NCBI RefSeq assembly: GCF_030709675.1
Contig: NZ_JAUZQD010000015.1
Location: 62,001 to 126,000 of the forward strand
Direction: 5' to 3'
Origin: Symbioplanes lichenis
GTDB lineage: Bacteria; Actinomycetota; Actinomycetes; Mycobacteriales; Micromonosporaceae
DNA: 64,000 bases
Shown one piece after another: positions 33,696 through 43,122 of this stretch; position 1 is the stretch's first letter; every line of letters begins with the position of its first letter. A program made the position numbers and the translations under genes. The notes below the pieces were generated by a model that was not told the DNA's origin, ran no database searches, and was given only the letters and a program-made list of their open reading frames with translations.

Positions 33696-34823
33696 ATGTA
33701 CGTTCGCCGGGTCGAGCTCACCACCTTCCGTTCGTACGAGCGGGCCGTTGTTGATCTCGACCCCGGCGTCACCGTGCTGGTCGGTCAGAACGGCATGGGC
33801 AAGACGAACCTGATCGAAGCCCTGGGCTATGTGGCCACTCTGGACAGTCACCGGGTGGCCACGGACGCGCCGCTGGTCAAGGCCGGGGCGAGCTCGGCGG
33901 TGATCCGCTGCGCGATCGTCCACGACGGACGCGAGCTGCTGGTCGAGCTGGAGATCGTGCCGGGCAAGGCCAACCGGGCCCGGCTCAACCGCTCGCCCGT
34001 ACGCCGCTCGCGGGAGATCCTCGGCGCCCTGCGCATGGTGCTCTTCGCCCCCGAGGACCTCGAGCTCGTCCGCGGTGACCCTTCCGAGCGGCGCCGCTAC
34101 CTCGACGATCTCCTCGTGGCCCGCCAGCCCCGCTACGCCGGGGTGCGCGCCGATTACGACCGGGTCGTGAAGCAACGCAACGCGCTGCTCCGGACGGCGT
34201 ACCTCACTCGCAAGGTCGGCGGCACGCGCGGCCAGGACCTCTCCACGCTCGCCGTCTGGGACCAGCACCTCGCCCATCACGGCGCCGAGCTGCTGGCCGG
34301 CCGCATCGAGCTAGTCGCCGCGCTGGGACCCCACCTGACCAAGGCGTACGACGCGGTGGCCGCCGGGCGCGCGTCGGCCACGATTGCGTACGCGTCACGC
34401 CTGGGCGACGGCCTGGCGCCGGACCGCCCGGCGCTCGAGGCGGCACTGCTCGCCTCGCTGGCCGAGCGGCGGCAGAACGAGATCGAACGCGGCGTGACCC
34501 TGGTGGGCCCGCATCGCGACGACCTCACCCTGGCGCTCGGCGACCTGCCGGCCAAGGGGTACGCGAGCCACGGCGAGTCCTGGTCGTTCGCACTCGCGCT
34601 CCGCCTCGCGGCGTACGACCTCCTGCGCACCGACGGCATCGAGCCGGTCCTGGTCCTCGACGACGTGTTCGCCGAGCTCGACTCGGGTCGGCGTGAGCGC
34701 CTCGCCGCCCTGGTCGCCGACGCTGCCCAGTTGCTCGTGACCTGTGCCGTGCCGGAGGATGTGCCGGCGGCCCTCCAGGGCGCCCGCTACGACGTCGGAC
34801 CAGGAACGGTGACCCGTGTCTGA
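33696..34823 (+). CDS. recF: DNA replication and repair protein RecF
   Basis: 375 residues, SMC-like ATPase that loads RecA at gaps. Walker A is GQNGMGKTNLIEALG (near 30-44). The ABC-type signature region is in SWSFALALRLA, and Walker B is LVLDDVFAELD near 322-332. The ATG lies three bases after the gnd stop. Its stop region overlaps the start of the DUF721 gene by eight bases, indicating an operon dnaN-gnd-recF-DUF721. Confidence 0.96.
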   Translation: MYVRRVELTTFRSYERAVVDLDPGVTVLVGQNGMGKTNLIEALGYVATLDSHRVATDAPLVKAGASSAVIRCAIVHDGRELLVELEIVPGKANRARLNRSPVRRSREILGALRMVLFAPEDLELVRGDPSERRRYLDDLLVARQPRYAGVRADYDRVVKQRNALLRTAYLTRKVGGTRGQDLSTLAVWDQHLAHHGAELLAGRIELVAALGPHLTKAYDAVAAGRASATIAYASRLGDGLAPDRPALEAALLASLAERRQNEIERGVTLVGPHRDDLTLALGDLPAKGYASHGESWSFALALRLAAYDLLRTDGIEPVLVLDDVFAELDSGRRERLAALVADAAQLLVTCAVPEDVPAALQGARYDVGPGTVTRV

Positions 34824-35385
34824 GGACAGCCCCGAAAAGCCGTCAGCGGACGCCTCGGCGGGCGGCGCGCCCACGGACGGTGCACCGGCCGGTCCTCAGC
34901 TGGCCCGGGCGGTGCTGGACGCCGCGCTCGCCAAGCGCCGGCTCGCGCAACAGCAGCCCCGGCGGCGTACAGGGGAAGGCGAGGGTGAGGGCAGGCGCCT
35001 GCGCGGCTATTCCGGGCCGGGTCCGGACCCGCGCGACCCGCAGCTCTTCGGCGTGATGCTGGAGCGCCTGATGCGGCAGCGCGGCTGGCAGAAGCCGGCC
35101 GCGGAGGCCACCGTCTTCGGCGCCTGGGAGAAGGTCGTCGGCGAGGACATCGCCAAGCACAGCCGTCCGGTCAAGCTCGAGGACGGCGTGCTGACCGTCG
35201 AGGCGGAATCCACCGCCTGGGCGACCCAGCTGCGCATGCTGACCGCCCGGCTGCTCAAGAGCATCGCGGCCGAGGTGGGCCACAATGTCGTCCAGCGGCT
35301 CAACATCCACGGCCCGTCGGCGCCGTCGTGGAGCCGCGGTCCCCGCCGGGTGCAGGGGCGAGGACCGCGGGACACGTACGGCTGA
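34816..35385 (+). CDS. DUF721 (DciA-like) protein
   Basis: 189 residues. The central about 95 residues (QLFGVMLERLMRQRGWQKPA ... VEAESTAWATQLRMLTARLL) match DUF721, the family of the DnaB helicase loader/operator DciA. Its location after recF is the standard actinobacterial position (Rv0004). Polar, disordered N- and C-terminal extensions flank the KH-like core. The GTG start lies inside the recF end. A role in helicase recruitment is inferred from the family. Confidence 0.88.
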   Translation: MSEDSPEKPSADASAGGAPTDGAPAGPQLARAVLDAALAKRRLAQQQPRRRTGEGEGEGRRLRGYSGPGPDPRDPQLFGVMLERLMRQRGWQKPAAEATVFGAWEKVVGEDIAKHSRPVKLEDGVLTVEAESTAWATQLRMLTARLLKSIAAEVGHNVVQRLNIHGPSAPSWSRGPRRVQGRGPRDTYG

Positions 35386-35391
35386 CAGCTC

Positions 35392-35958
35392 TCAGTAGTC
35401 CGCGAAGATCGCGTAGCCCCGGTCGGCGCAGCGGCGGTAGAAGCCGGCCAGGATCGCCAGCTCGGTGCGGGCGAAGGTCCAGTGCGGGGGGTTGCCCGCC
35501 TCGTCGCGCAGGGAGTCGAGCCGCTGCTCCAGCCACCGCAGCTGCTGCTCGGGGAGGCGCCCGGCACCGACCGCGGCCCGCATCACGCCCGACACCGTGT
35601 CAAAGGTGACCAGGTCCCCGTACGGCTGATGGCCCTCCACGAACCGCTCCAGCCCGCCGGCGATCCAGGCGCAGCCGTCCGGGTCGATGACCGGGTCCTC
35701 GTCCTCGGCCGCCGCGTCGGTGGCGTAGAGCACGCCCTCGAGGCCCAGGAGCAGATCGACCAGCTCCGTGTACGCCGTCGCGCGCACCGTGCCCGTCTTG
35801 GCGATGTGCAGCGCGAGCGCCCCCGTCGGCGCGGCGATGTCCGGCGCGTCCGCGACGGCGCCGAAGTCGACGAACTCCGCGGGCGCGACCGGATCGTAGA
35901 ACCGGTTGGTGCGCGGCCAGTGCACGGCCACGTTGTCCAGCCCCTTGTCGTGCGCCAT
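35392..35958 (-). CDS. Conserved hypothetical protein
   Basis: 188 residues, soluble and acidic, with no recognised domain. The N terminus reads MAHDKGLDNVAVHWPRTNRF. Aromatic and acidic residues are frequent throughout and there is no signal peptide or membrane segment. The ATG at 35958 is favoured over one at 35967 because GGAAGG lies nine bases upstream of it. The gene ends six bases from the DUF721 gene in convergent orientation and diverges from gyrB across a 600-base spacer. Function unknown. Confidence 0.7.
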   Translation of the reverse strand: MAHDKGLDNVAVHWPRTNRFYDPVAPAEFVDFGAVADAPDIAAPTGALALHIAKTGTVRATAYTELVDLLLGLEGVLYATDAAAEDEDPVIDPDGCAWIAGGLERFVEGHQPYGDLVTFDTVSGVMRAAVGAGRLPEQQLRWLEQRLDSLRDEAGNPPHWTFARTELAILAGFYRRCADRGYAIFADY

Positions 35959-36574
35959 GGGGCCCATCCTTCCTCGACCTGCCGGGTGCGTCGCCCGGCG
36001 GGAGGCCCCGCGGCGCGGGACGCGGGTGGCCCCGCCGGTCGCGGGACGTCCGGCCATGGCCCGGCCCGCGCGGGGCGAGGTTACGACACTTGCGCCCGCC
36101 GGTGCGAGGCAGCGTCCCGGTGGCGCGGGGTGTCGCAGCGCGTGTCGTCGGCGTCGCGGTGGGCGCTGCCGGACGTCACCGGCCGGAAGGTACGCCGTTG
36201 CGCAGCGGCCGCATTCCGTGTAGGGGGACTCGCGGGAACGGCCCTGCGGGGCGCTACGGCAATCTGAGGCGCCCGTACGAGGGTGCCGGACCCTCAACAA
36301 CTCGCCCGGACGGAGTAGAATCGACGGAGACCGGGAAAGTCTCCTGCGGGCCGGGTCGCTGATTTCGGCGGTCCTTCGTCACGCTACGCGATTTTTCCAG
36401 CCGATCACGATCCGCGGGACGTCCGCGGCGACCGGCGCGCTCGGCTCCACCGGTGGTCCGCACCCTTCCCGCGGCTCGCTTCTGTGGTTCGCCCTGCCCG
36501 CCGGCGGCCGCGCCCATGTCCCGCCAACCCCGTGGCCGGGCCCGGCCGGGTCCGGTGCGAGAAAGTGGCCGAGG
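35959..36574. other. Spacer upstream of gyrB
   Basis: No gene seen. A TAGAAT at 36316-36321 could be the -10 element of a gyrB promoter with a poor -35. The remaining sequence is GC-rich with no clear repeats. Confidence 0.45.
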
Positions 36575-38524
36575 GTGGCAGAGAATCAGGAATACGGTGC
36601 CGGATCCATCACCGTGCTCGAAGGCCTCGAGGCGGTTCGCAAGCGTCCCGGTATGTACATCGGCTCCACCGGCGAGCGTGGCCTGCACCACTTGGTCTGG
36701 GAGGTCGTGGACAACGCCGTCGACGAGGCGCTCGCGGGCTTCTGCGACAACATCGACGTGATCCTGCTGCCGGACGGCGGCGTCTCCGTCACCGACAACG
36801 GCCGTGGCTTCCCGGTCGACCTGCACCCCAAGCTCAAGAAGCCGGGTGTCGAGGTCGCGCTGACCGTGCTGCACGCCGGCGGCAAGTTCGACGGCAAGGC
36901 CTACGCGGTCTCCGGCGGCCTGCACGGCGTCGGCGTCTCCGTCGTGAACGCGCTCTCCACCCGCATGGCCGTCGAGATCCACAAGGACGGCTTCGTCTGG
37001 CGCCAGAAGTACAACGCGAGCAAGCCCGACGAGCTGATCAAGGGCGAGACCACCACGACCACCGGGTCGACGGTGCAGTTCTGGCCGGACGCGACGATCT
37101 TCGAGACGGTCGAGTTCGACTACCAGACGATCTACCGCCGGCTGCAGGAGATGGCCTTCCTCAACAAGGGCCTGACCATCAACCTGGTCGACCAGCGCCC
37201 CGAGTCCGCGGACGAGGAGGGCAAGCCGCGCCAGGTCACCTTCATGTACGAGAACGGCATCGCCGACTTCGTGCGCCACCTCAACAACACCAAGACCCCG
37301 GTGCACAAGTCCGTGATCGAGTTCGAGGCCGAGGCGCCCGAGGAGGGCATGGCCCTCGAGATCGCGATGCAGTGGAACGAGTCCTACGGCGAGTCGGTCT
37401 ACACCTTCGCCAACCGGATCAACACCCACGAGGGCGGCACGCACGAAGAGGGCTTCCGCGCGGCGCTGACCAACACCATCAACCGGTACGGCGCGGAGAA
37501 GAAGTTCCTCAAGAGCGACGAGAAGCTCTCGGGCGAGGACATCCGCGAGGGGCTCGCCGCGATCATCTCGGTGACCCTGGCCAACCCGCAGTTCGAGGGT
37601 CAGACGAAGACGAAGCTCGGCAACACCGCGATGAAGAGCTTTGTGCAGAAGATCGCGAACGAGCAGATCGCCGACTGGTTCGACCGCAACCCGGCCGAGG
37701 CCAAGACGATCATCACCAAGGCGTCGCAGGCGGCCCGGGCCCGGATCGCCGCCCAGCAGGCCCGCAAGCTGGCCCGCCGCAAGTCGCTGCTCGAGTCCGG
37801 CTCGATGCCGGGCAAGCTGGCCGACTGCCAGTCGACCGACCCGCGCGAGTCGGAGCTCTTCATCGTCGAGGGCGACTCGGCCGGTGGCTCGGCCAAGCAG
37901 GGCCGCAACAGCCGGATCCAGGCGATCCTCCCGATCCGCGGCAAGATCCTCAACGTGGAGAAGGCCCGCATCGACCGGGTCCTCAAGAACAACGAGGTCC
38001 AGGCGCTGATCACGGCGGCCGGCACCGGCATCCACGACGACTTCGACATCGCCAAGCTGCGCTATCACAAGATCGTGCTGATGGCGGACGCCGACGTCGA
38101 CGGCCAGCACATCCAGACGCTGCTGCTGACGCTGCTGTTCCGTTTCATGCGCCCGCTGGTCGAGCAGGGCCACGTCTACCTGGCCGCCCCGCCGCTTTAC
38201 AAGATCAAGTGGAACAAGCGCGGGGACGACGCCCAGTACGCGTACTCCGACCGGGAGCGCGACGGCCTCATCGCACTGCGCCAGCAGAAGAAGCCGAACG
38301 CCAAGCCGGACGACATCCAGCGGTTCAAGGGTCTCGGCGAGATGAACTTCCACGAGCTGTGGGACACGACCATGGACCCGGCGACCCGGACGCTGCGCCA
38401 GGTCACGCTCGACGACGCCGCGGTCGCGGACGAGCTGTTCAGCGTGCTGATGGGCGAGGACGTCGACGCCCGGCGCTCCTTCATCCAGCGCAACGCCAAG
38501 GACGTCCGCTTCCTGGACATCTGA
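36575..38524 (+). CDS. gyrB: DNA gyrase subunit B
   Basis: 649 residues. It supplies ATPase and TOPRIM functions for negative supercoiling with GyrA. The GHKL ATPase motifs are EVVDNAVDEALAG and DNGRGFPVD. The TOPRIM motif is EGDSAGGSAKQGRN (near 431) with the acidic DADVDGQHI further on. The C-terminal DDIQRFKGLGEMN binds GyrA. GTG at 36575 with GCCGAGG upstream. A hairpin and DnaA boxes separate it from gyrA. Confidence 0.97.
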   Translation: MAENQEYGAGSITVLEGLEAVRKRPGMYIGSTGERGLHHLVWEVVDNAVDEALAGFCDNIDVILLPDGGVSVTDNGRGFPVDLHPKLKKPGVEVALTVLHAGGKFDGKAYAVSGGLHGVGVSVVNALSTRMAVEIHKDGFVWRQKYNASKPDELIKGETTTTTGSTVQFWPDATIFETVEFDYQTIYRRLQEMAFLNKGLTINLVDQRPESADEEGKPRQVTFMYENGIADFVRHLNNTKTPVHKSVIEFEAEAPEEGMALEIAMQWNESYGESVYTFANRINTHEGGTHEEGFRAALTNTINRYGAEKKFLKSDEKLSGEDIREGLAAIISVTLANPQFEGQTKTKLGNTAMKSFVQKIANEQIADWFDRNPAEAKTIITKASQAARARIAAQQARKLARRKSLLESGSMPGKLADCQSTDPRESELFIVEGDSAGGSAKQGRNSRIQAILPIRGKILNVEKARIDRVLKNNEVQALITAAGTGIHDDFDIAKLRYHKIVLMADADVDGQHIQTLLLTLLFRFMRPLVEQGHVYLAAPPLYKIKWNKRGDDAQYAYSDRERDGLIALRQQKKPNAKPDDIQRFKGLGEMNFHELWDTTMDPATRTLRQVTLDDAAVADELFSVLMGEDVDARRSFIQRNAKDVRFLDI

Positions 38525-38531
38525 GCCTCGC

Positions 38532-38559
38532 GGTGACGGCGTCGTGAGACGCCGTCACC
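38532..38559 (+). terminator. Perfect hairpin after gyrB
   Basis: GGTGACGGCGTC and GACGCCGTCACC pair completely around GTGA. No T-tract follows, so it may attenuate or protect the gyrB mRNA rather than fully terminate. Confidence 0.65.
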
Positions 38560-38564
38560 CAGGG

Positions 38565-38605
38565 TTATGCACAGCGAACAGGCACTTTCCACAGCGTTAT
38601 CCACA
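38565..38605 (+). promoter_or_regulatory. DnaA boxes between gyrB and gyrA
   Basis: TTATGCACA (38565-38573, one mismatch) and perfect TTATCCACA (38597-38605) lie 57 bases before the gyrA start. Confidence 0.7.
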
Positions 38606-38661
38606 GCTAAATGCGTGCTTCAAGCCCTAATGTCGGGTTTGACCGTGAGTAAGGGTTGACT

Positions 38662-41172
38662 GTGACGGATACTCCCGAGAACCCCGCCGAGGAGCCTCAG
38701 GACGCCACCGGCGGCGGCGTCGGCCAGCGCGTCGAGCCGGTCGGCCTCGAGGTCGAGATGCAGCGCTCGTACCTCGACTATGCGATGAGCGTCATCGTGG
38801 GCCGCGCGCTGCCCGACGTCCGCGACGGCCTCAAGCCGGTGCACCGCAAGATCCTTTTCGCGATGTACGACTCGGGCTTCCGCCCGGACCGCGGCTACGT
38901 CAAGTGCGCCCGCGTCGTCGGCGACGTGATGGGCAACTACCACCCGCACGGCGACTCGTCGATCTACGACGCGCTGGTGCGGATGGGGCAGCCCTGGTCG
39001 CTGCGCTACCCGCTGATCGACGGCAACGGCAACTTCGGCTCGCCGGGCAACGACCCGCCGGCCGCCATGCGCTACACCGAGTCGAAGCTCTCGCCGCTCG
39101 CCATGGAGATGCTGCGGGACATCGACGAGGACACCGTCGACATGCAGGACAACTACGACGGCCGGGCCAAGGAGCCCACGATCCTGCCGGCGCGGTTCCC
39201 CAACCTGCTCGTCAACGGCTCCGAGGGCATCGCGGTCGGCATGGCCACCAAGATCCCGCCGCACAACCTGCGCGAGATCGCCGCCGCCGTCCAGTGGTGC
39301 CTCGACAACCCGGAGGCCGACGAGGCCACCACGCTCGACGCGCTCATGGAGCTCGTCAAGGGCCCGGACTTCCCGACCAAGGGCCTGATCGTCGGGCAGT
39401 CGGCGATCAACGACGCGTACCGGACCGGCCGGGGCGCCATCCGCATGCGTGCCGTGGTCGAGATGGAGGAGGACGCGCGCGGCCGGCCGCAGCTCGTCGT
39501 CACCGAGCTGCCCTACCAGGTCAACCCGGACAACCTCGCCGAGCGCGTCGCCGAGCTGGTGAAGGAGGGCAAGCTCACCGGCATCGCCGACATCAAGGAC
39601 GAGTCCTCCGGCCGTACGGGCATGCGGTTGATCATCGTCCTCAAGCGCGACGCGATCGCCAAGGTCGTGCTGAACAACCTCTACAAGCACACGCAGCTGC
39701 AGGAGACGTTCGGCGCCAACATGCTCGCGCTGGTCGACGGCGTGCCGCGCACGCTCAACCTGGCGCAGTTCATCCGTTACTACGTCGAGCACCAGATCGA
39801 GGTCATCCGCCGGCGGACCGCCTACCGCCTGCGCAAGGCCGAGGAGCGCGCGCACATCCTGCGCGGCCTGGTCAAGGCGCTCGACATGCTCGACGAGGTC
39901 ATCGCCCTCATCCGGCGCTCGCCCACGGTCGAGGACTCGCGCCAAGGCCTGATGCAGCTGCTCGAGGTCGACGAGGTCCAGGCCAACGCGATCCTCGACA
40001 TGCAGCTCCGCCGGCTCGCGGCCCTGGAGCGGCAGAAGATCATCGACGAGCTCGGCCGGATCGAGATCGAGATCGCCGACCTCAAGGACATCCTCGCGAA
40101 GCCGGAGCGGCAGCGGGCGATCGTCTCCGAGGAGCTGGCCGAGATCGTCAACCGCTTCGGTGACGACCGGCTCACCCAGATCATCCCGTTCGACGGCGAG
40201 GTCTCGATGGAGGACCTCATCGCGCGCGAGGACGTTGTGGTGACGATCACACGCACCGGCTACGCGAAGCGCACCAAGATCGATCTTTACCGCTCCCAGA
40301 AGCGCGGCGGCAAGGGTGTGAGCGGCGCGACCCTGCGCCAGGACGACATCGTCAGCCACTTCTTCGTCATCTCGACGCACTCGTGGATCCTGTTCTTCAC
40401 GAACAAGGGACGGGTCTACCGCGCCAAGGCGTACGAGCTGCCGGAGGCCATGCGCTCGGCCAAGGGCCAGCACGTCGCCAACCTGCTCGCCTTCCAGCCG
40501 GACGAGCACATCGCACAGGTCATCCAGATCCCGAACTACGAGGTCGAGCCCTACCTTGTGCTCGCCACCAAGAATGGGCTCGTGAAGAAGACCCGCCTCA
40601 CCGAGTTTGACTCCAACCGCAGTGGTGGCATCATCGCCATCAACCTGCGGGAGGATGACGAATTGGTGGGCGCCGCGCTGGCCGCTGGAGAGAACGACCT
40701 GCTCCTGGTGTCGAAGAAGGCCCAGGCGATCCGGTTCAACGCGACCGACGAGGCGCTGCGGCCGATGGGGCGGGCGACCTCCGGTGTGATCGGCATGCGC
40801 TTCGGCGAGGCCGACGAGCTCCTCGCGATGGAGGTGGTTCGCGAGGGCATGGACGTTTTGGTGGCCACCAACGGCGGGTATGCGAAGCGGACGCCGATCG
40901 AGGAGTATCCCGTCCAGGGGCGGGGAGGTAAGGGCGTGCTGACCGCCAAGATCACTGAGCGACGGGGTGGTCTGGTCGGGGCGCTGGTCATCGACCCGGA
41001 GGACGAGCTGTTTGCCATCACCAGCAATGGTGGTGTCATTCGGACTCCCGTGAAGCCTGTACGGCGCACGCGGGATCGGAACACAATGGGGGTCAAGCTG
41101 ATGGACCTCCCAGAAGGTGTAACCATCGTGGCGCTTGCTCGCAATGCCGACGAGCCTGACGAACAGGACTAG
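38662..41172 (+). CDS. gyrA: DNA gyrase subunit A
   Basis: 836 residues. Breakage-reunion domain with catalytic Tyr in AAMRYTESKLSPLAM. The quinolone-binding stretch HPHGDSSIYDALVRMGQPW has the wild-type-like Ser and Asp. The C-terminal beta-pinwheel carries the GyrA box QKRGGKG and a second QGRGGKG. The GTG at 38662 is preferred over TTG 38656 because AAGGG lies six bases upstream. Operon-like with gyrB but separated by a hairpin and DnaA boxes; the following DUF3566 gene starts three bases after its stop. Confidence 0.97.
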   Translation: MTDTPENPAEEPQDATGGGVGQRVEPVGLEVEMQRSYLDYAMSVIVGRALPDVRDGLKPVHRKILFAMYDSGFRPDRGYVKCARVVGDVMGNYHPHGDSSIYDALVRMGQPWSLRYPLIDGNGNFGSPGNDPPAAMRYTESKLSPLAMEMLRDIDEDTVDMQDNYDGRAKEPTILPARFPNLLVNGSEGIAVGMATKIPPHNLREIAAAVQWCLDNPEADEATTLDALMELVKGPDFPTKGLIVGQSAINDAYRTGRGAIRMRAVVEMEEDARGRPQLVVTELPYQVNPDNLAERVAELVKEGKLTGIADIKDESSGRTGMRLIIVLKRDAIAKVVLNNLYKHTQLQETFGANMLALVDGVPRTLNLAQFIRYYVEHQIEVIRRRTAYRLRKAEERAHILRGLVKALDMLDEVIALIRRSPTVEDSRQGLMQLLEVDEVQANAILDMQLRRLAALERQKIIDELGRIEIEIADLKDILAKPERQRAIVSEELAEIVNRFGDDRLTQIIPFDGEVSMEDLIAREDVVVTITRTGYAKRTKIDLYRSQKRGGKGVSGATLRQDDIVSHFFVISTHSWILFFTNKGRVYRAKAYELPEAMRSAKGQHVANLLAFQPDEHIAQVIQIPNYEVEPYLVLATKNGLVKKTRLTEFDSNRSGGIIAINLREDDELVGAALAAGENDLLLVSKKAQAIRFNATDEALRPMGRATSGVIGMRFGEADELLAMEVVREGMDVLVATNGGYAKRTPIEEYPVQGRGGKGVLTAKITERRGGLVGALVIDPEDELFAITSNGGVIRTPVKPVRRTRDRNTMGVKLMDLPEGVTIVALARNADEPDEQD

Positions 41173-41175
41173 TTG

Positions 41176-42048
41176 ATGCCGGAGACACAGGCGAAGTCGG
41201 GGGGTCCGGGGTCCTCGGCGACTCCCGCCGGCGCGGAGCCGAAGAAAGACGGCGCCGCGCCGAGCGGACGGGAGCCCGCGGGCCGGGCGACGGTCCCCGC
41301 CGATGCGCCGTCCCCGCCGAAGTTCACGCGCGCGCCGGGGATGGCTCCGCCGCCGGGTGAGCCGTCAGCCGACGGCGACGGCAAGGCCGACGCCAAACGA
41401 CCGGGCACCCCGGTGAAGGGATCGGCCTCGGTGGGCTCTGCCTCCGTGCCGATCGTCACCAAGGGCAGCGGCGGCAAGCCCGCGGCGGCGCAGACCGGCC
41501 GGGCCAATGTCACCCCGCCGCCGGCGAACCCCGTGACGGCGCCTCAGCGCCCCGCCACGGGCTCGAAGCCGGGCCAGGGCGGTCAGGCCGGGGGCGCGGC
41601 GGCTGTCGGTGCCGCACGGGTCTCTGAGGCCGTGCGGTCGGCGCGCTCGACGGTGTCGTCGGCCGCGGGGCGCGGGCCCAGGCGGGCCCGGCTCAACCTC
41701 AAGCGGATCGACCCGTGGTCCGTGATGAAGTTCGCCTTCGCCGTCTCCGTCGTCCTGTTCATCGTGGTCGTCGTGGCCACGTCGGTGCTTTACCTGGCCC
41801 TCGACGCCATGGGCGTCTGGGGCGAGGTCAACAACAGCCTCCAGACGCTGGTCAACACCACCGGTGGCGACGCGAACGCCGGCTCCGGCTTCCGCATCAC
41901 CGCCTGGGGCGTCATCGGCACGTCGATGCTCATCGGTGCGGTCAACGTGGTCCTCTTCACCGCCTTGGCCACGCTGGGCGCGTTCATCTACAACGTGTGC
42001 GCCGACCTGGTCGGCGGCGTCGAGCTGACGCTGGCCGAGCGGGACTGA
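41176..42048 (+). CDS. DUF3566 membrane protein
   Basis: 290 residues. About 170 residues of Pro/Ala/Gly/Lys-rich disordered sequence precede the DUF3566 domain. That domain has two transmembrane helices (FAFAVSVVLFIVVVVATSVL and GTSMLIGAVNVVLFTALATL) joined by a short extracellular segment. It is the actinobacterial partner of gyrA (Rv0007 position). Its role is unknown. The ATG at 41176 is preferred to an overlapping TTG; AGGA lies upstream. An inverted repeat near 42073-42097 could end the transcript. Confidence 0.88.
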   Translation: MPETQAKSGGPGSSATPAGAEPKKDGAAPSGREPAGRATVPADAPSPPKFTRAPGMAPPPGEPSADGDGKADAKRPGTPVKGSASVGSASVPIVTKGSGGKPAAAQTGRANVTPPPANPVTAPQRPATGSKPGQGGQAGGAAAVGAARVSEAVRSARSTVSSAAGRGPRRARLNLKRIDPWSVMKFAFAVSVVLFIVVVVATSVLYLALDAMGVWGEVNNSLQTLVNTTGGDANAGSGFRITAWGVIGTSMLIGAVNVVLFTALATLGAFIYNVCADLVGGVELTLAERD

Positions 42049-42452
42049 GCCGCCGGCTTCTGAACCGTGCGCGCCCGGGCGTCGCCGATGCCCGGGCCGG
42101 TCTGCGGCCGTCATGCCTCCTTGCGGGGGTGTGGCGGCCGCTTCCTCGTTTCTCGGTCGGCTGTGCTTCGTCTCTCAGCCTGTGTCGGGGGCGCTATGTC
42201 CGGTCGTCGCGGTGGCTCAACGTTCCCCACGGGCATGCGTGACGGGCCTCACGGAGAAGGGTGTCCCCGAGGCGTGAATCGCTTGGACGAGCGTTCGGGG
42301 CAGGCGGTAATCTGGTCCCCGCCGGTTCCCGGAAGCGGCCCACCGATCTCGTCGGCGGGCGGCTGACCCGGGGCTCGGGGGAGCGGCCCGGCCGCCGACC
42401 CCCGATTTGGGAGCCGCCCGGCGGGTGCGGTAACCTTCGGTGTCGCTGATGC
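42049..42452. other. Spacer between the DUF3566 gene and tRNA-Ile
   Basis: No gene seen. It contains the palindromic stem GCCCGGGC-9-GCCCGGGC at 42073-42097, lacking a T-tract, and presumably the tRNA promoter. Confidence 0.5.
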
Positions 42453-42529
42453 GGGGCTATAGCTCAGTCGGTTAGAGCGCAGAGCTGATAACTCTGAGGT
42501 CGCTGGTTCGATTCCAGCTAGCCCCACCA
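42453..42529 (+). tRNA. tRNA-Ile (anticodon GAT)
   Basis: Full cloverleaf: acceptor GGGGCTA/TAGCCCC, D-arm AGCTCAGTCGGTTAGAGC, anticodon loop CTGATAA, T-arm GGTTCGATTCC and encoded CCA. It sits downstream of gyrA-DUF3566, its usual actinobacterial place. Confidence 0.97.
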
Positions 42530-42566
42530 AGCACGTCTCCCACCGCACATCAAAGGGGACCGGCCC

Positions 42567-42695
42567 ATGCTGAAGAAGCTGCTGATCATCGCCGGACTCG
42601 CCGGTGCGGCCGCCCTGGTCGTCAAGAAGGTCAAGGCCTCCAGCGACGAGCGCGCCCTCTGGCACGAGGCCACCACCGCCCCTGATCTGCGCTAG
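42567..42695 (+). CDS. DLW-39 family small protein
   Basis: A 42-residue protein starting MLKKLLIIAGLAGAAALVVK and ending ATTAPDLR. It has one hydrophobic helix followed by a basic then acidic segment with a Trp (ALWHEAT), the layout of the actinobacterial DLW-39 family found between gyrA-linked tRNAs. The ATG is preceded by AAAGGGGAC. It is probably a small membrane-associated protein; function unknown. Confidence 0.85.
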   Translation: MLKKLLIIAGLAGAAALVVKKVKASSDERALWHEATTAPDLR

Positions 42696-42736
42696 ATCCG
42701 CATCGCCCCTGGTCCGCGCTCGACCAGCACCGTCGC

Positions 42737-42809
42737 GGGGCCCTAGCTCAACTGGCAGAGCACCGCCTTTGCAAGGCGGGGGTTAGGGGTTCAAGTCCCC
42801 TGGGCTCCA
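42737..42809 (+). tRNA. tRNA-Ala (anticodon TGC)
   Basis: 73 bases: acceptor GGGGCCC/GGGCTCC with one G-U pair, D-arm AGCTCAACTGGCAGAGC, anticodon loop TTTGCAA and T-arm GGGTTCAAGTCCC. CCA is not encoded, so the CCA-adding enzyme is required. Confidence 0.97.
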
Positions 42810-42948
42810 CAGAAACCGGATGGCCTCTGGCTGCGATCATCGCGAGCCGGGGCCATTTCTGCATCCAGCGCCAAGAGCCCGCAGCACCTGCTCGCCGCCA
42901 CACTCGCTGGCTCTGATCCGCTGGCCCTTGATTCGCTGGCCATGAGCC

Positions 42949-43004
42949 GCTGGCCATCGCTAGTTGGTCACCACCCGCTGGCCATCGCTAGTTGGTCACC
43001 ACGC
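42949..43004. repeat. Two tandem 28-bp units
   Basis: GCTGGCCATCGCTAGTTGGT plus CACCAC(C/G)C, two near-identical copies. Shorter GCTGGC(C) words precede it. Confidence 0.9.
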
Positions 43005-43063
43005 GCCGCCGCCTCGGCTCACCACTCTCTGGCGGCCGTGTTTACCTTCCGGCCATCGCTCAT

Positions 43064-43122
43064 CGGCTGTCGCGTCCCGGCGACCGTGCCTGCCTTCCGG
43101 CTGTCGCGTCCCGGCGACCGTG
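43064..43122. repeat. 25-bp direct repeat with 34-bp period
   Basis: CGGCTGTCGCGTCCCGGCGA followed by CCGTG, at 43064-43088 and 43098-43122, identical. Confidence 0.9.

Noticed and set aside
42949..43122. CRISPR array after tRNA-Ala
   Set aside because: Only two copies per repeat family, no unique spacers of constant length and no cas genes.
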